DNA of 64,000 nt. It comes from Centrapalus pauciflorus. Lineage: Eukaryota; Streptophyta; Magnoliopsida; Asterales; Asteraceae. Where the stretch lies: positions 1 through 64,000 of the forward strand of contig JAANYP010003256.1 in assembly GCA_020465985.1 (NCBI GenBank), written 5' to 3'. This document shows positions 31,465 through 44,125 of the stretch, piece after piece; the first letter of the stretch is position 1; every line of letters begins with the position of its first letter. A program made the translations under genes and the position numbers. The notes beneath the pieces are model-generated. The model saw only the letters and a list, made by a program, of their open reading frames with translations. It did not search any database and had not been told where the DNA came from.

Positions 31465-33814
31465 GTGCAGGAGAAAACCACAGGTCTGAACAACAAATGG
31501 TTCGTCGACGGTGGGTGCTGCAGGTACATGACAGGGGAAAGAAGTCTACTTACAGACTTCAAGGGAGGGAATCGGGGCTTTGTATCATTCGGGGGCAATA
31601 AAGGAGGAAATATCACCGGTACTGGAGTGGTCACTAATGGGACGATCAAATTGGATCAAGTTTATCACGTTGATAAACTGGTTCATAATCTCATTAGTGT
31701 ATCTCAAATCTGTGATAAAAAGAATTCAGTGCTGTTCACTGATACTAAGGTGTTAGTGCTAATACCGGGTTACAAAATACCTGAAGAGTGGATTCTGATG
31801 AGGGCTCCCAGAAAGAATGACTTGTACATGCCTGACATGAACAAGCCTGAATCTTCGATGAGACCAATTTGTTTGCTATCTAAAGCTTCAGAAACAGAGT
31901 CGGTTTTATGGCACAGACGCATGACACACTTGCACCTAAGGAAAATGAACTATATAACGAAAAGTGGATTGGTGCAAGGTGTTCCTATGAAGAGTTTTCA
32001 GTTCGAGGATAACTGTGTACCATGCAAGAAGGGCAAACAACACAAGAAGGCACATAAGCCCAAGACTCAGAACTTCATCATTGCCACATTCGATTTGTTG
32101 CATATGGACCTCTTCGGACCAATCAACAAAAGGAGTATAGGTGGTACGTTGTACTGTTTAGTTCTTACTAACGATTACTCACGTTTTTCTTGGGTTTTCT
32201 TTCTAGGTACAAAGAACGAGACGACTTCCAAGCTCATCGGGTTCTTGGACCAAGTGGAGAATTCATATGGAACAAGCGTTAAACTTCTTCGTAGTGATAA
32301 CGGAAGAGAGTTTAAAAACACTGTAATTGGTGTATATTGCCTATCAAAGGGCATAGTGCATCAATTTAGTGCACCTTATGAGCCACAACAAAATGGGGTA
32401 GCCGAACGGAAAAACAGGACATTGATCGAGGCAGCAAGGACCATGTTATCGGATTCAAAGCTTCCTACCATGTTTTGGGGGGAGGCAGTGAATACCGCAT
32501 GCCATATTTTAAACCGGGTCCTTACTGTCAAATCTTTGAACAAAACCTGTTATGAAGTTTTGAATAAAAGGCCACCTAATTTAACTGGCTTCGAACCTTT
32601 TGGGGTACCATGTACTTTATTGAGAACAAAACATCAACCTAAGTTTGGTGAAAAGGCTGACGAAGGATACTTCCTAGGTTATGTGCCGAACTCACCAAAC
32701 AAACGGGTTTTTAACAAAACTAATGGTACAGTAGAGATTGTGTATAACATTGAAGTCACAAGTTATACACATGAACCCCAAACATGTCCGGAATGGATAT
32801 TTGACTATGACAAACTTTTTGAGTCATTTAACATTCCTTTGGATGAAAATGCATGTACTATTGAAAAGGAGATTCCGTCGTTGAATCTGAATGACGAGGG
32901 TCATAGCTTTCCGAGGACCACTTTTCAACAAACTTTTGAGCCTACTTCAACTGAAGATCGATCTCCAGAAGTCACTGATTCTGAAGCACCTACAAACGAG
33001 GATCAGACTCAAACAACAACTTCTAACTCTGAGGAAAATGTCCACAAGGCAGAGAATGTGGAGTCTGAGGTCGTTCCACCGTTAGGTGAAATAGGATCAA
33101 ATTTAGGAGATAATCTGAGAGTTGACGAGATAGAGACATCTAGGATCAACAAGAACCATCCTATGGAAAGCATCATAGGAAATCCTAATGCGGGTGTAAG
33201 GACTAGGAGTAGTTTAAATAAAAACACTGTGTTGTTGTCGATGATAAATGACTCGGAGGCCTTTCATACCTGCCTCTATTCTTGTTTCATCTCGCAAGTA
33301 GAGCCGAAAAACGTGTAAATGGCACTAAAAGATAATTCTTGGGTTGAAGCGATACAGGAAGAACTGTCACAATTTAGGAAACTAGAAGTGTGGGAGTTAG
33401 TTCCATTACCTCGAGGGGATATAGCAATAGGAACCAAAAGGGTTTTTAAGTGCAAAAGAGACGATCGGGGTATAGTCACTCGCAACAAAGCAAGATTAGT
33501 TGTAAAGGGTTTCAACCAAGAGGAAGGAATCGTTTACGATGAGGTGTTCGCGCCAATAGCAAGGTTGGAAGCAATTCGTTTGTTTCTGGCTTTTGCTTCC
33601 TTCAAGGGCTTTAAGGTTTATCAGCTAGACGTTAAGAGTGCTTTCCTTTATGGGAAAGTGAAGGAACTGGTGTATGTGGAACAGCCGCCTGGGTTTACAG
33701 ATCCAAAATATCCAGACAGAGTATATCGCTTAGATAAGGCTCTGTATGGATTACATCAAGCACCAAGGGCGTGGTACGAGACTCTGTCCAACCATCTATT
33801 AGAAAATGGGTTTG
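31465..33814 (+). pseudogene. pol: A4 pol: protease, integrase, partial RT
   Basis: Open from 31465 to 33318, the longest ORF in the window (617 codons): protease WFVDGGCCRYMTG, in which the catalytic DSG is DGG; integrase with HMDLFGP, RSDNGREF and NGVAERKNRTL; then the acidic linker. TAA at 33316-33318 replaces a CAA present in A3. RT follows in frame (YQLDVKSAFLYGK, ALYGLHQAPRAWYE) until 33814, where it joins spacer sequence before the YVDD motif. No RNase H. Confidence 0.9.
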
Positions 33815-34336
33815 TGTTCTAGACTACTAAAAAATCTAGGTATAATCAACTGTATTGTACAATGTTTAGGTGGTTTTAGACTACATTTGAGCCAAAATTA
33901 ACAGATTTTGAGGTTTTAGAGGTGTGAAATTTGTATTTCAAAATAACAAACTTTGAACCGGTGAAACATCAAGGATTACACATATCTTTGATTAGAACCT
34001 ATTAGGACTAATGGATGTAATTTTCTAAGTCTAAAATGGTTAAAACCTTGGAATATTGTGATTAAAGTCACCGACTTCTTCGAGTTTGTTCATGGTTGGT
34101 TCGAGTTTTTCACTAAACTCGAATAAGCCACTAAACTCGAATGAGTGGTGCTTCGAATTTGGTATTCGAGTTTATCATTATTTTGGAATTATTTGCTTAA
34201 AATTTAAATCAAACTTGTAGAAATTCATAGGTGTTGGATTTTGTACTTATACAAGTTCAAAATAAAGCAAATTTGAATATAAACAAGTTTGTGACTATCT
34301 TAATAATTCTAATATTTTATATGGTTTATTTTGCAG
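33815..34336 (+). other. A4 partial spacer with acceptor-like end
   Basis: Right-hand quarter of the spacer, homologous to 27421-27943, including TTCGAA/CTCGAA motifs at about 34080-34170. It ends TTTATTTTGCAG at 34336, two bases before the third ORF ATG at 34339. Confidence 0.75.
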
Positions 34337-34338
34337 AC

Positions 34339-37330
34339 ATGGCAGTTTCGTTCCTAAGCATAATATGGTCATTTCTCCGGAACATGAGATTCCAGAGGCT
34401 CAAGCATACCGCCAGATGGTGGATTATTTGGTTGGATCAATGATTTCATATGCGCTGTCACATAATATTCAGATAGTCATCCCGTATGTTCGTCAGTTTT
34501 GGGATCATTTACAAGTAGACTGTACTGTTTCCCCAGCAGCATTAAGGACGAGGGTCGCTGGACACCCTCTTGTGTTTTCAGCCGACATGTTACGGCAAGT
34601 ACTGCAGTTAGGCTCTCAAGAGCAAGTGGATGGACCGATTGACTTTCGGTTATCAATCAGGCAAGCGACTTTTATCAGAATGGGATATAGCCTTGGACGT
34701 GGCGAAGCCCTCTTTCATGAAGATTGGCCTGATAGGACAATGGCGATATCTAGCACACGTTTTTATGGTGTGTTTTGCCGCCAAGAAAGCAGGATTTGAT
34801 TACATTGTGTCAAAGATTCAGTCAGGGATGATAGCATTGGTTTACAATCAACGATTTAGCTTCTCAGAGATGTTCTTTATAGAGTTTGTTCAACAAATAA
34901 CAGCTCCTGACCGAGAAAGATTTCTGTTATATCCGCGATTCGTAATGATGCTGATTAGACATTTTCTATCGAACCTGCCACAGCTAAATGAAATTCAAAG
35001 TGTTGCGGTGATTGATAAACGCATCTTTGCAGATTGTCAAGCTCATCGAGGAAGATTAGCGAGGCCAGTGGAGGCACCACTGTTTGGGGCAGTAGTCAGT
35101 CCAGATTTCCAAGTTGGGGAAGGTGCCAACTGGGCAGGGGATATGCAAGTTCCACAGCAACCGCAACAACATCAACCGCCACAACCGAGGCCTCAGCAAC
35201 AGAGGAGGAGACAAAGACCATCTGCGAGACAAACTCAGGCTGCTAGGCTTTCCACAAGCCAAGTGCAAGAGCCGGAAGAGGCTGGTCCTTTAAATGCACC
35301 ACCTGTATCTGATCCGAGACTTCAAACATTAGAAGAGATATGGACATCTGGTCCGAATGCAAATGAGCAAATTAGTGCTGAGCTTGTTTGAGAACTTCTG
35401 GAACCTCCAGAAGGAGAAGTTGACATTTTTAAGCAGATTGAAGATTATCAACCTGAAGCAGCAGGCGAAGCCAAGTCAAATTCTGATTCTGAGTCAGAAG
35501 AAGTTGAAGAGATTGAGGTTGAGGCCCCAAACACAGTGACCGAAGATCCGTCCATTCATATAGGGACATATGGATCGAGATTAGTGGTGGTTGAGGAAGA
35601 AGTTAGATAGAGAAGAGCTTCAAGGGAGTCAGATGACTCAGATTTAGAGGAAGAAGAAGTAGCTCCTTTGGTAACCAGGCAGAGGGCCAGAAGGCACCGT
35701 TTCATGCAGGGAGCTTCATCAGCCTCTGCTCCTGAGCCAGAAATGCCTACCTCCCAATCATCAGAACCCATTCCACCACCACCACCTGTTCAAACATCCG
35801 TTCCTCCACCAATCATCCCCACTCCCAGCCAATCCATACCATCCACATCATCAACCTTCGTAGACAATCAAAGGTTTTCTGAGCTGAGGAGCAAGGTTGA
35901 CTTCCAGCAAGTCCAAATCTTTCAGTTAACAAAAGCAATCGGTGAAATACAGGTTCATAATGAAACTGTTGACAAGGAGAATGCTGAGTTAAAGAATTTT
36001 GTTGGAAAGATGGATGAAGAGAATCTAGAACTTAAAACCTTTGTTGCAGATCAAGCTGCTGAGATTCGATCCATGCGATCCCTCATTGAGCAATTACTGA
36101 AAAATCTAAAGGCTCAAGGGGAGACGAGTTGTAGAGATCCGGAGGAGCAGCAAGGGGGAGATGATGAAGGTGATGATCCCAATGCACAGAAAGAGAATGA
36201 GCCAGTAGATTTTCCTGCTGCTCTTTATGCTGAGGTTCAGGGGGAGCCTAGTCAAAGTGGTGTTGAAGGAGGAGAAGCCAGTCCCTCAAAGGTCACTGAG
36301 AGTGACATGAATGAAATGATTGAAGCATTAATGAATATTGAGGAAGAGGCTTTAGACTTTGATTTTGATATTGAGGATGAAGTTGAAGACCTGGAAGAAG
36401 GGGAGTTCGTGCCTAAAGACATAACAGACTAAAAATCTGATGATGAGGTATATGTTGATGAAGAAGATGAGGCGAATGAGATCATCGTTCAACAGAATCC
36501 GTTCACAGATACATATGTGTCGGAAGGAAATAATGTGATTGACATAGAAGCGGTCAAAGCTGCTTTAAATGCTGAATCATCATCTGAAGAGCCTGCCAGA
36601 GAGCTTACAAATGAAGAAAAGAGAAAGCTTTGGTTCAGGGCAGAGAATAAGGAGTTAGAATTGAAGAAAGATGTGCGTCCCTGGTACTGGAGAGCTGTCA
36701 GGAAATATTCTAAGCTGGTTCTTTGATCGAGAACTGCAGCTATTCATTATCGAATGAAAGGATGGCCTCCAGTATCTCAGAAGAAGACTGAAAGATTTCA
36801 ATGCCTTGCCAAAGGTTAAGATAAAGGCGTTGGCATGGAAGGAGCTCATAAATATCGGCGATGACCCTTACGCTGAAATCATAGCTAAGATCATTAGAAA
36901 GGAAGGGAGGTCGAGAAAGTTTGAAAGGCTCAATCCGAGAGTCGGCGAACGAGTAATGGACAATACCACGATTGATCCTCTGACTAGTAGACCTTGGATG
37001 AAAATTCAATATAAACCAGTTAGATGTCTGAAGAAAGTCCCTCTCAAGCCAATGCCGCAAAATGTTTTGAATAATCTCAATTGGTGGTATGTGGAAAGTG
37101 AAACAGGTGAAGCGGTGATGGAAGACTTTGAAGAAAAAGTAATTCTTAGAGTATACGATCTGCTGCACCTAGTTAATCTCTCGAAAGATGACCTTCAAGT
37201 TCTACATACTCATCAAATCTCGAGTGATGCACATATGGAGTTTGAGGCTAGAAAGTATCAGAATGTAGTTAAAGTTTGTATTGAGCAAGGCCTGTATGCT
37301 GACAGTAGTTTAAATAAATCTAGTACTTAA
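34339..37330 (+). pseudogene. A4 third (env-like position) ORF, degraded
   Basis: It spans the whole ORF to TAA at 37328-37330 (SSLNKSST). A 7-base loss just after ATG (MAV in place of MADRIFV) and an extra base near 34690 shift the frame. TGA at 35389 and TAG at 35608 (shared with A3) interrupt it, and TAA replaces Trp near 36430. Parts in order: conserved N-terminal region, QPQQHQPPQPRPQQQRRRQ basic stretch near 35155-35240, acidic run near 35490, coiled coil near 35880-36110, acidic run near 36340-36400, and the conserved C-terminal region near 36800-37330. No membrane segment or signal peptide is evident. Confidence 0.85.
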
Positions 37331-37357
37331 TCAAAATGTAAATAGTTAGAAGCTATC

Positions 37358-37371
37358 GTCAAGGGGGAGTC
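37358..37371 (+). other. A4 polypurine tract
   Basis: GTCAAGGGGGAGTC directly before the LTR start. Confidence 0.9.
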
Positions 37372-38025
37372 TGTTGGTACACCCTGTGTGACGATAGCAG
37401 TCTAAGTGTGTAAGCATTTTGTCTAAGTGATATTACAAGATATTGAATGATTAACTAGTGTTTGATATATGTGATTTTGTGTGTTTGATATTCATTGATT
37501 GTATGTTTCAACTTGATGTAATGTATTACAAGAAGTTCAAACATAAAGTCCAAAGATTAATTCAAACATAAGTTAAACATATGTTCAAATAGAAGTTTGA
37601 CTTGTGAAATTCGAATTTAGAGCATATTCGAATATATACAAAAGGCAGATTCGAATTTGGTATAAATTCGAATAAGGCAGATTCGAATTTGTCAAGGGGA
37701 CAAATTCGAATGGGCCTTGGGCCTGTTTCGAGTTTGGCCCATGACAAACTCGAATGGGTCTCTATAATTAGGGATTAACTCGAATGATTTGAGGACTTTT
37801 GCAGAATTAGTGTGAGCAATTAGCAAAAGGCGATATCTAGTTTATCAACTGATATTGTGTTTGTTCGGAGAGAATCATCGCGTAGGTTCGTTCGTACTCG
37901 TTCGTACAACGCTGTGGTAGTCTCCGTGTTTCGTGTGAGTGTAAATCCGTCAAGCCGCTAACGAGGATTCCGCACTCGTTGGTGTGTGTCGCGTCTAGAT
38001 AGATCTGTTAGTTCAAGACCTTACA
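37372..38025 (+). mobile_element. A4 3' LTR (intact)
   Basis: It starts TGTTGGTACACC and ends GACCTTACA, 654 bp, matching 2432-3086. TATA-like TATAATTA lies at 37763-37770. The flanking bases are GTCCC; no matching left duplication is found because the cluster's other end is rearranged. Confidence 0.93.
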
Positions 38026-39455
38026 GTCCCACAAATCCTCGGGTTGTGGACCTCTCTTACCATATGGAGAAGATTTCGGATTTTCTAGAGCAGAGGGGTA
38101 AGGAAGAGAAGTTGTGGTGTCCTCATCCTTAACCACCTCACAAACTTTGGGACTTGGAATGTCTGCCTTGATTGGTTCCTTGAAAGTAACCTTTTTAGAA
38201 CCCTCATTCTTCTTAGGAGTCTATGTTTCTTTATACACGACCTTGGTGTCAGTGTCAGCTTCTTCTTCTTGTTCCCTTGGTATCTCGATCTTATTATCCA
38301 CCGCTCTACCACTTCTCAAGGTAGTCACCTTAGATACATCATTTACCTCATGCTTCTTTTCTTTGCCATGTGCATGCGAAGGGTTTGGAACTGTGTCACT
38401 CGGAAGCTTTCCCTCCTCTCGTTTCGTGAGCGATTCATCTATCTGACCCATTTGGCGACTTAGCAACTCCATGGTCTTTGTGTTGACAGCCGATTGTTGC
38501 TTCATGAATTATGCGAACTCTAAGAATTGTGAATATCTCAAATTTGTTTCTACGTGAAAATGAGGTTCATCTCGTTGGTGTGGCTTGTAGTATCGCTCAT
38601 CCTTAGCAGCAGAAGTTGAACCATATTGATATTATCTTGGTGGTGGTTCATACCTTGGTTTAGATTGATGGTTGACAGGCTGATCATTTTTCATTTGAAA
38701 ATTGGGGTGATTTCTCCATCCCGGATTATAGGTTTCCGAAAATGGCTTATCCCTCTCCCGATGAGTTCTGAAACCATAGACTTCATTAGTATATTCCTCA
38801 GTGGGTTACACTTTTGGGCATGCTTCAAAATGAAGAGATGGATCTCCGCATATGACACAGTTAAGCGATGCATTTTGGATTTTATTGAAACGCTTCGTCA
38901 GTTGATCCATTTTCTTTTCGAATTCTGAGATTTCATTCTTTACTTCGTGCTTCCAAGCATTGTCTATGCCCATCACCAGAACTCCAATGCTATTCTCATG
39001 ACCAGCTTGAACCTTGAGACCTTTATAGAGTTGATTCGGTAACTCCCAACCTTCATCATCTTCTTTGGCTGAGAATGTGCAACCAGTAGCGGCGATAATC
39101 ATGTTAAGGCTCTCTGGACTCAGACCATCAAAGAACTTTTTAATGAGCATCCATTTTGGAACTTCGTGGTGTGGACAAGCTCTTAGCAACTCATTCATCC
39201 AATCAAATGTCTCGTAGAATTTTTCACCAAGTTTTTCTTAAAACTCGGTGATTTCCTTTCATTTCTCAGTGGTTTTATTATGGAATAATACGCATTGAGA
39301 TATACGCGTTTCGTTTGATCCCACGTTGTGATGCTATTGTTCGGTAGCGACACAAACCAATTTTTGGCTTTCTTCTTTAAAGAAAAACGGAATAATCGAA
39401 GTTTCAAACAATCGGTGGTTATACCTCGAATGTGATTGGCTTTACAAATCACAAT
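38026..39455 (-). pseudogene. gag: Athila-type gypsy gag, truncated at both ends
   Basis: Minus strand from 39455: VICKANHIRGITTDCLKLRL, KKKAKNWFVSLPNNSITTWD, HEVPKWMLIKKFFDGLSPES, then KKMDQLTKRFNKIQNASLNCVICGD with a knuckle-like Cys-x2-Cys and later His and Cys. Next come a linker, VTTLRSGRAVDNK (typical before the Athila protease) and YGKRGPQPEDLWD at 38026. Stops and frameshifts occur near 39240, 38804, 38630 and 38505. It closely resembles the + strand gag at 59935-60719 but is a different copy. The left end is cut by the A4 LTR and the right end meets a truncated Tekay LTR. Confidence 0.85.
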
Positions 39456-39779
39456 TTCGCGCTTACAAATATATGCAACTAACAGTTCATGATTTGAGGG
39501 CTGATGAAACCATATATGTAATACATAATAGAAATGAAGTAGTTTCTGTGTCCATATGAACCACAAAACATAACAGGGTGAAAATAGGGGTTATGAAGAC
39601 TCACCGAGAGTGTGATGGCAAAATATGCACGGGTGATGAACGTGATGTGATTAACCAAGCCCTAAATGATATAAGTGACTTAATAATCTCCCATATACGA
39701 TAATATGAATATATAAAGTTTTTATGTCTTAAATCACCCAACATTACAAGTTTATAAATAAAACTCACTTAAAACGTCA

Positions 39780-39879
<100 letters not shown>

Positions 39880-40729
39880 CAGCTTTTTGAAGGTTTTTCG
39901 GCCTACTTTGAGGTTGTATTTGACCAAGCTCCAAAACGATTTTGGCTTTGGTTTTCTTAAAAATTAAACTACTACATAAAAATAATTTTTAAAGTCAAGA
40001 ACGGCCATTTTTCGAGGTGTTAGGTTAGGGAATAAGCTCGTTAAAAACCTCATGTTGGCCATTTTTGAGCTGTCAAACTTTCGGGTTCCCGAATAATATC
40101 TGGGGGTTCTAAACTCCATAATAAATTATGAAAACTTCCAGATTTTTAGTTAAGACATAGATCTAAATTTAGAGACATCTATCTACTCATTTCGTTAAGT
40201 TATGAATTAGTTATAATTTTTCAAAGTCGACACAACATTTCTGCCGAAATTCCGTATTTCATAAACTTGAAATAACTTGCGATTTTTGTTGTTTATTCAA
40301 AAACTACTTGAATAAAAAGTTATAAAACACACCTATGTAATTTATTTTCATAATAGTTACACTTACATGAGCTGTTTATATATTTATAAACACATTTGAG
40401 GAAAACAACTTAAAAACAAAACTACTGTTTTATAAACTTGAGGTTTTATGAAACTTGTTGTTGTTGGTGATTATATATATTATACAAGACTTATATAAAC
40501 ATTATAATATGTTATGAGTTAGTATTTACTTACTTTGATTTAGTGAAACAAATGAAAATAGATATAAGGCTTGACCTTGAACTTAGTTGCACAAAAGAAC
40601 TCTTAGAATATTTGAACAACAAAAGTTGAAATTTGTGTGTTCTTGTGGGGCTTGGTGGCCGGTTTTTACAAGGGAGAAAGAGAGAATTTTTGGCTTTTGA
40701 ATGTGTGGAAATGAATGAGAAGGAACCCT

Positions 40730-40739
40730 CTATTTATAG
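40730..40739 (-). promoter_or_regulatory. Tekay LTR TATA box
   Basis: The minus strand reads CTATAAATAG, a near-ideal plant TATA box, about 570 bp from the LTR start. The 5' LTR lacks this part because it is truncated. Confidence 0.6.
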
Positions 40740-41339
40740 AGGAGGAAAAGATTTTGAAAAGATAGTGAAAGTGGAGGTTGAGTGTGAGATTTTTATGAAA
40801 TGAAAGAGGATGGTGAAGGAGGATTTGATTTTGATGTGTTATTGAGGTTGTAATAAAAAAGATGTAAGTCAAAACCTACACATGTACTACCTATGGGCCA
40901 GATTTGATGGGGTATTATTGATGTATTTTCATTTTTTTTGTATTAAAGTATTTAGAAATGTATTCTTGTATTTCCCTTTTTTTGTAATTTCATAAATACT
41001 TTTGGATGCATTGTTTTAATGAATTGTTTTAGTCTTGCATAATTAATGTTTAGTTATTGTACTAGTATATGATTAGTGTCACTAATCATAATTTATTTAT
41101 GTACTTAGTTGAACTGATCCTTCATATCGTAAATCGATCGGATTAATTGATTTGCCGATTAATCGCACCGATGAAATTGATTCTAATTGAGTTGAATTTC
41201 CTTAATCACTTTGATTAATTGATAATGACCACTGATTAGGTTATAATTGCCTAGTAAATACTGATTAGGTCATAGTTGCTAACCTGGTTTAATACCGGAT
41301 GTTACGGTCTCCTCGTGTTAAGGGAATTTCGTCCCGAAA

Positions 41340-42640
41340 TTAGCTCGTGTTCTCCACTGCTTGAGTATTCGAGAACAGATGAGGGTATTTTTCCCGAAAC
41401 TGGTCTTCGCATTCCCATGTAAACTCAGGAGCTCGTTTAGAGTTCCATCTGACTTTTATTATCGGGATTCGGATGTGCTTTAGTTTCTTGACCTATCGGT
41501 CCATTATTTCCACGGGTTCTTCAACGAAGTTCAACTTATCGTCTAGCTCCAGCTCCTCCATGGGTATGACGAGTGTTTCATCAGTCAGGCACTTCTTAAG
41601 GTTGGATACGTGGAAGGTATTATGAACATTACTAAGCTCTGGGGGCAGATCGAGCCGAAAGGCTACCAGGCCAATTCTTTTGGAGATCTTGAATGGTCCG
41701 ATATAACGAGGATTGAGTTTTCCTCGTTTCCCAAAACGGATTATGCCTTTCCAATGCGAGACTTTCAGCATTAATTGATCTCCCTCCTGAAATTCCAAAT
41801 CCTTCCGTCGAGCATCTGCATAGCTTTGTTGTCGACCCCGTGCGAGCTTTAATTAGGTTCTAAATCTGGACTATCTTTTCTGTAGTCTCCTGGATGATCT
41901 CGGGTCCAGTGATCTGGCTATCTCCTACCTCAGTCCAACAAAGCGGTGACCGACACTTTCTCCCATAAAGTGCCTCGAATGGAGGAGTCTTAATACTCGA
42001 GTGATAGCTGTTGTTACAGGAAAACTCAACTAATGGCAGGTGCCTGTCCCAACTTTAACCAAAGTCGATAACACATACCCTTAGTATGTCCTCCAATGCC
42101 TGGATCGTTCTTTCACTCTAACCATCCGTCTGCGGGTGATAGGCCGTGCTTATGTCCAGGCGTGTACCCAATGCCTCTTGTAATGATTGCCAAAATCTTG
42201 ATGTGAACAAGCTGTCCCTATCTGATATAATAGATACAGGAACTCCATGCCTTGAGACGACTTCTTTAAGATAGATTCGTGTTAACTTATCCATCTTATG
42301 AGTCTCCTTGATTGGCAAGAAGTGTGCAGTCTTTGTGAGTTGATCCACAATCACCCAAATAGTGTCATAACCACCGGAATTCTTTGGCAACTTTGTGATG
42401 AAGTCCATGGTTATTCTCTCCCACTTCCACTGAGGTATTTCCGGTTGAACCAACAATCCTGATGGCTTCTAGTGCTCAGCCTTAACTTCCTAACGCGTTA
42501 AGCGTTTGCTAACATACGTAGCAATGTCAGCCTTCATGTTTGGCCACAAGTACATTTCCTTCAAGTCGTGATACATCTTATCTGACCCTGGGTGAATAGC
42601 ATATCTTGTTTTATGCCCTTCATCCATGACGAGCTTCCTT
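41340..42640 (-). pseudogene. pol: Tekay-type integrase and chromodomain region
   Basis: Integrase core on the minus strand at 42456-42118: ITMDFITKLPKNSGGYDTIWV with the first catalytic Asp, then HGVPVSIISDRDSLFTSRFW with the second, then HPQTDG. The C-terminal part at 41798-41493 has GDQLMLKVSHWKG, GPFKISKRIG and NVHNTFHVSNLKKCL. After a TAG, the chromodomain-like IPIIKVRWNSKRAPEFTWECED follows, ending at TAA 41342-41340. Chromodomains in this group are thought to steer integration to heterochromatin. Stops at about 42116, 42055 and 41490 show decay. Confidence 0.85.
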
Positions 42641-42889
42641 AACCCTCCGAATTTTGGCAGCCAAATTCTGCTAATGAAGTACCGACATCCATCGGTCTTG
42701 ATTTCAAACTGTTATCCATTCCTCTCAAGGCTTTATCTAGCTGATTTCCCTCATTGACTGCTTCCTCTTGTGCCTCGCGGATTTGAGAGTTCAGGTTTGA
42801 CTTTATAGTCATGACTAAAGCTCGGACTCTCAAGGGTTTAACTCGTTCCTTCCGGCTCAAGGTAGTAGCTACAACATTTGCCTTACCCG

Positions 42890-44110
42890 GATGATAACGG
42901 ATATCGCAGTCGTAATCGATAAGCAGTTAAACCCAGCGTCGTTGCCTCATGTTTAACTCTATCTGGTTCAGAATATGTTGAAGGCTCTTGCGGTTTGTAA
43001 ACACCGTGCACTTTGTACCGTAAAGGTAGTGCCTCCATATCTTGAGAGCAAATACCACAGCTCCAAACTCCAGGTCATGAGTCGTGTAATTTACCTCATG
43101 AACTTTAAGTTGCCGCGATGCATAAGATATAACCTTGTTTCTTTGCATTAACACACAACCCAACCCACTGTGTGAGGCATCGCAGTAAACGACACAATCT
43201 TCTGTTCATTCCAGTAGGGAGAGAATAGGTGCACTACACAATCTTTGCTTCAACAGTCGGAACGTCGTTTCCTGATCTTCACCCCAGTTGTACTTTATGT
43301 CCTTCCGAGTCAATTTCGTTAAAGAACCAGCTATTTTCGAGAAGTTTTCAATGAATCGCCGATAATAATCGGTGAGACCTAAGAACTGATGGATTTCGGT
43401 AGGAGTCCTAGGAGTTGCCCAGTTCTTAATGGCCTCGATTTTTGATGGGTCTACTTGAATTCCTTGGCTATAGATCACATGCCCTAAGAATTTGACTTCT
43501 CGTAGCCAAAATTCACACATAGAGAATTTGGCGTACAACTGTTCTTTCTCTAGCAGCTCAAAATCAACTTCATATGCTGGTCATCCTCCTCATTACTTCT
43601 CGAATAGATAAGTATATCCTCTATGAACACTATTACAAATTTGTCCAAATACGGTTTACACACCCGATTCATAAGGTCCATGAATACGACTGGTGCGTTG
43701 GTCAAACCGAATGGCATCACCTAAAACTCGTAATGTCCATAAGGAGTTCTGAATGCTGTGTTGGGTATATCTTCTTCCCGAACTTTTACTTGGTGATACC
43801 CGGATCGTAGATCAATGTTAGAGTAGTAATTGGATCCTTGCAGCTGATCGAATAGATCGTCGATCGTCGATTATGGGAAGGGGGTATTGGTTTTGATTGT
43901 TAACTTGTTCAGCTCTCGATAATCGATGCACATCCTAAAGGATCCGTCCTTTTTCTTGACAAATAAGACCGGAGCTCCCCAATGTGAGGAACTTGGTCGG
44001 ATGAATCCTTTATCGAACAGTTCTTGCAGCTGATTTGATAATTCTTGGGTCTCTAACGGGGCCAATCGGTAAGGTATTCAAGTGACAAGAGCAGCCCCAG
44101 GCACCAAGTC
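42890..44110 (-). pseudogene. pol: Tekay-type reverse transcriptase and RNase H
   Basis: RT starts ELFDKGFIRPSSSHWGAPVLFVKKKDGSFRMCIDYRELN cut into pieces at 44065-43871, continues through the GYHQVKV region, and reaches the catalytic motif at 43627-43616, which reads FIED where FIDD is expected. The RT thumb/connection region is at 43538-43206 (FLGHVIYSQGIQVDPSKIEA). RNase H is at 43163-42927 (RQLKVHEVNYTTHDLEFGAVVFALKIWRHYLYG). Several stops separate the pieces. Confidence 0.88.
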
Positions 44111-44125
44111 AATCTGAAATTCTGC

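Larger units (their letters stand above)
30327..38025 (+). mobile_element. Family A element A4
   Basis: Order: truncated LTR 30327-30855, primer site, leader and hairpin, gag remnant, pol to 33814, partial spacer, third ORF, polypurine tract, LTR 37372-38025. Relative to A3 it lacks 24790-27420 (end of RT, RNase H, most of the spacer), with TTTG shared at both breakpoints (33811-33814). The right end abuts Athila-type gag at 38026. Confidence 0.9.

Noticed and set aside
38026..38030. GTCCC as a target-site duplication of the A4 cluster
   Set aside because: No matching GTCCC joined to Athila gag is found at the other end of the cluster, which is rearranged or out of view.
40666..40872. 68-codon open frame on the minus strand in the Tekay LTR
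   Set aside because: It overlaps the LTR promoter region and is low-complexity (His, Phe, Ser, Leu).
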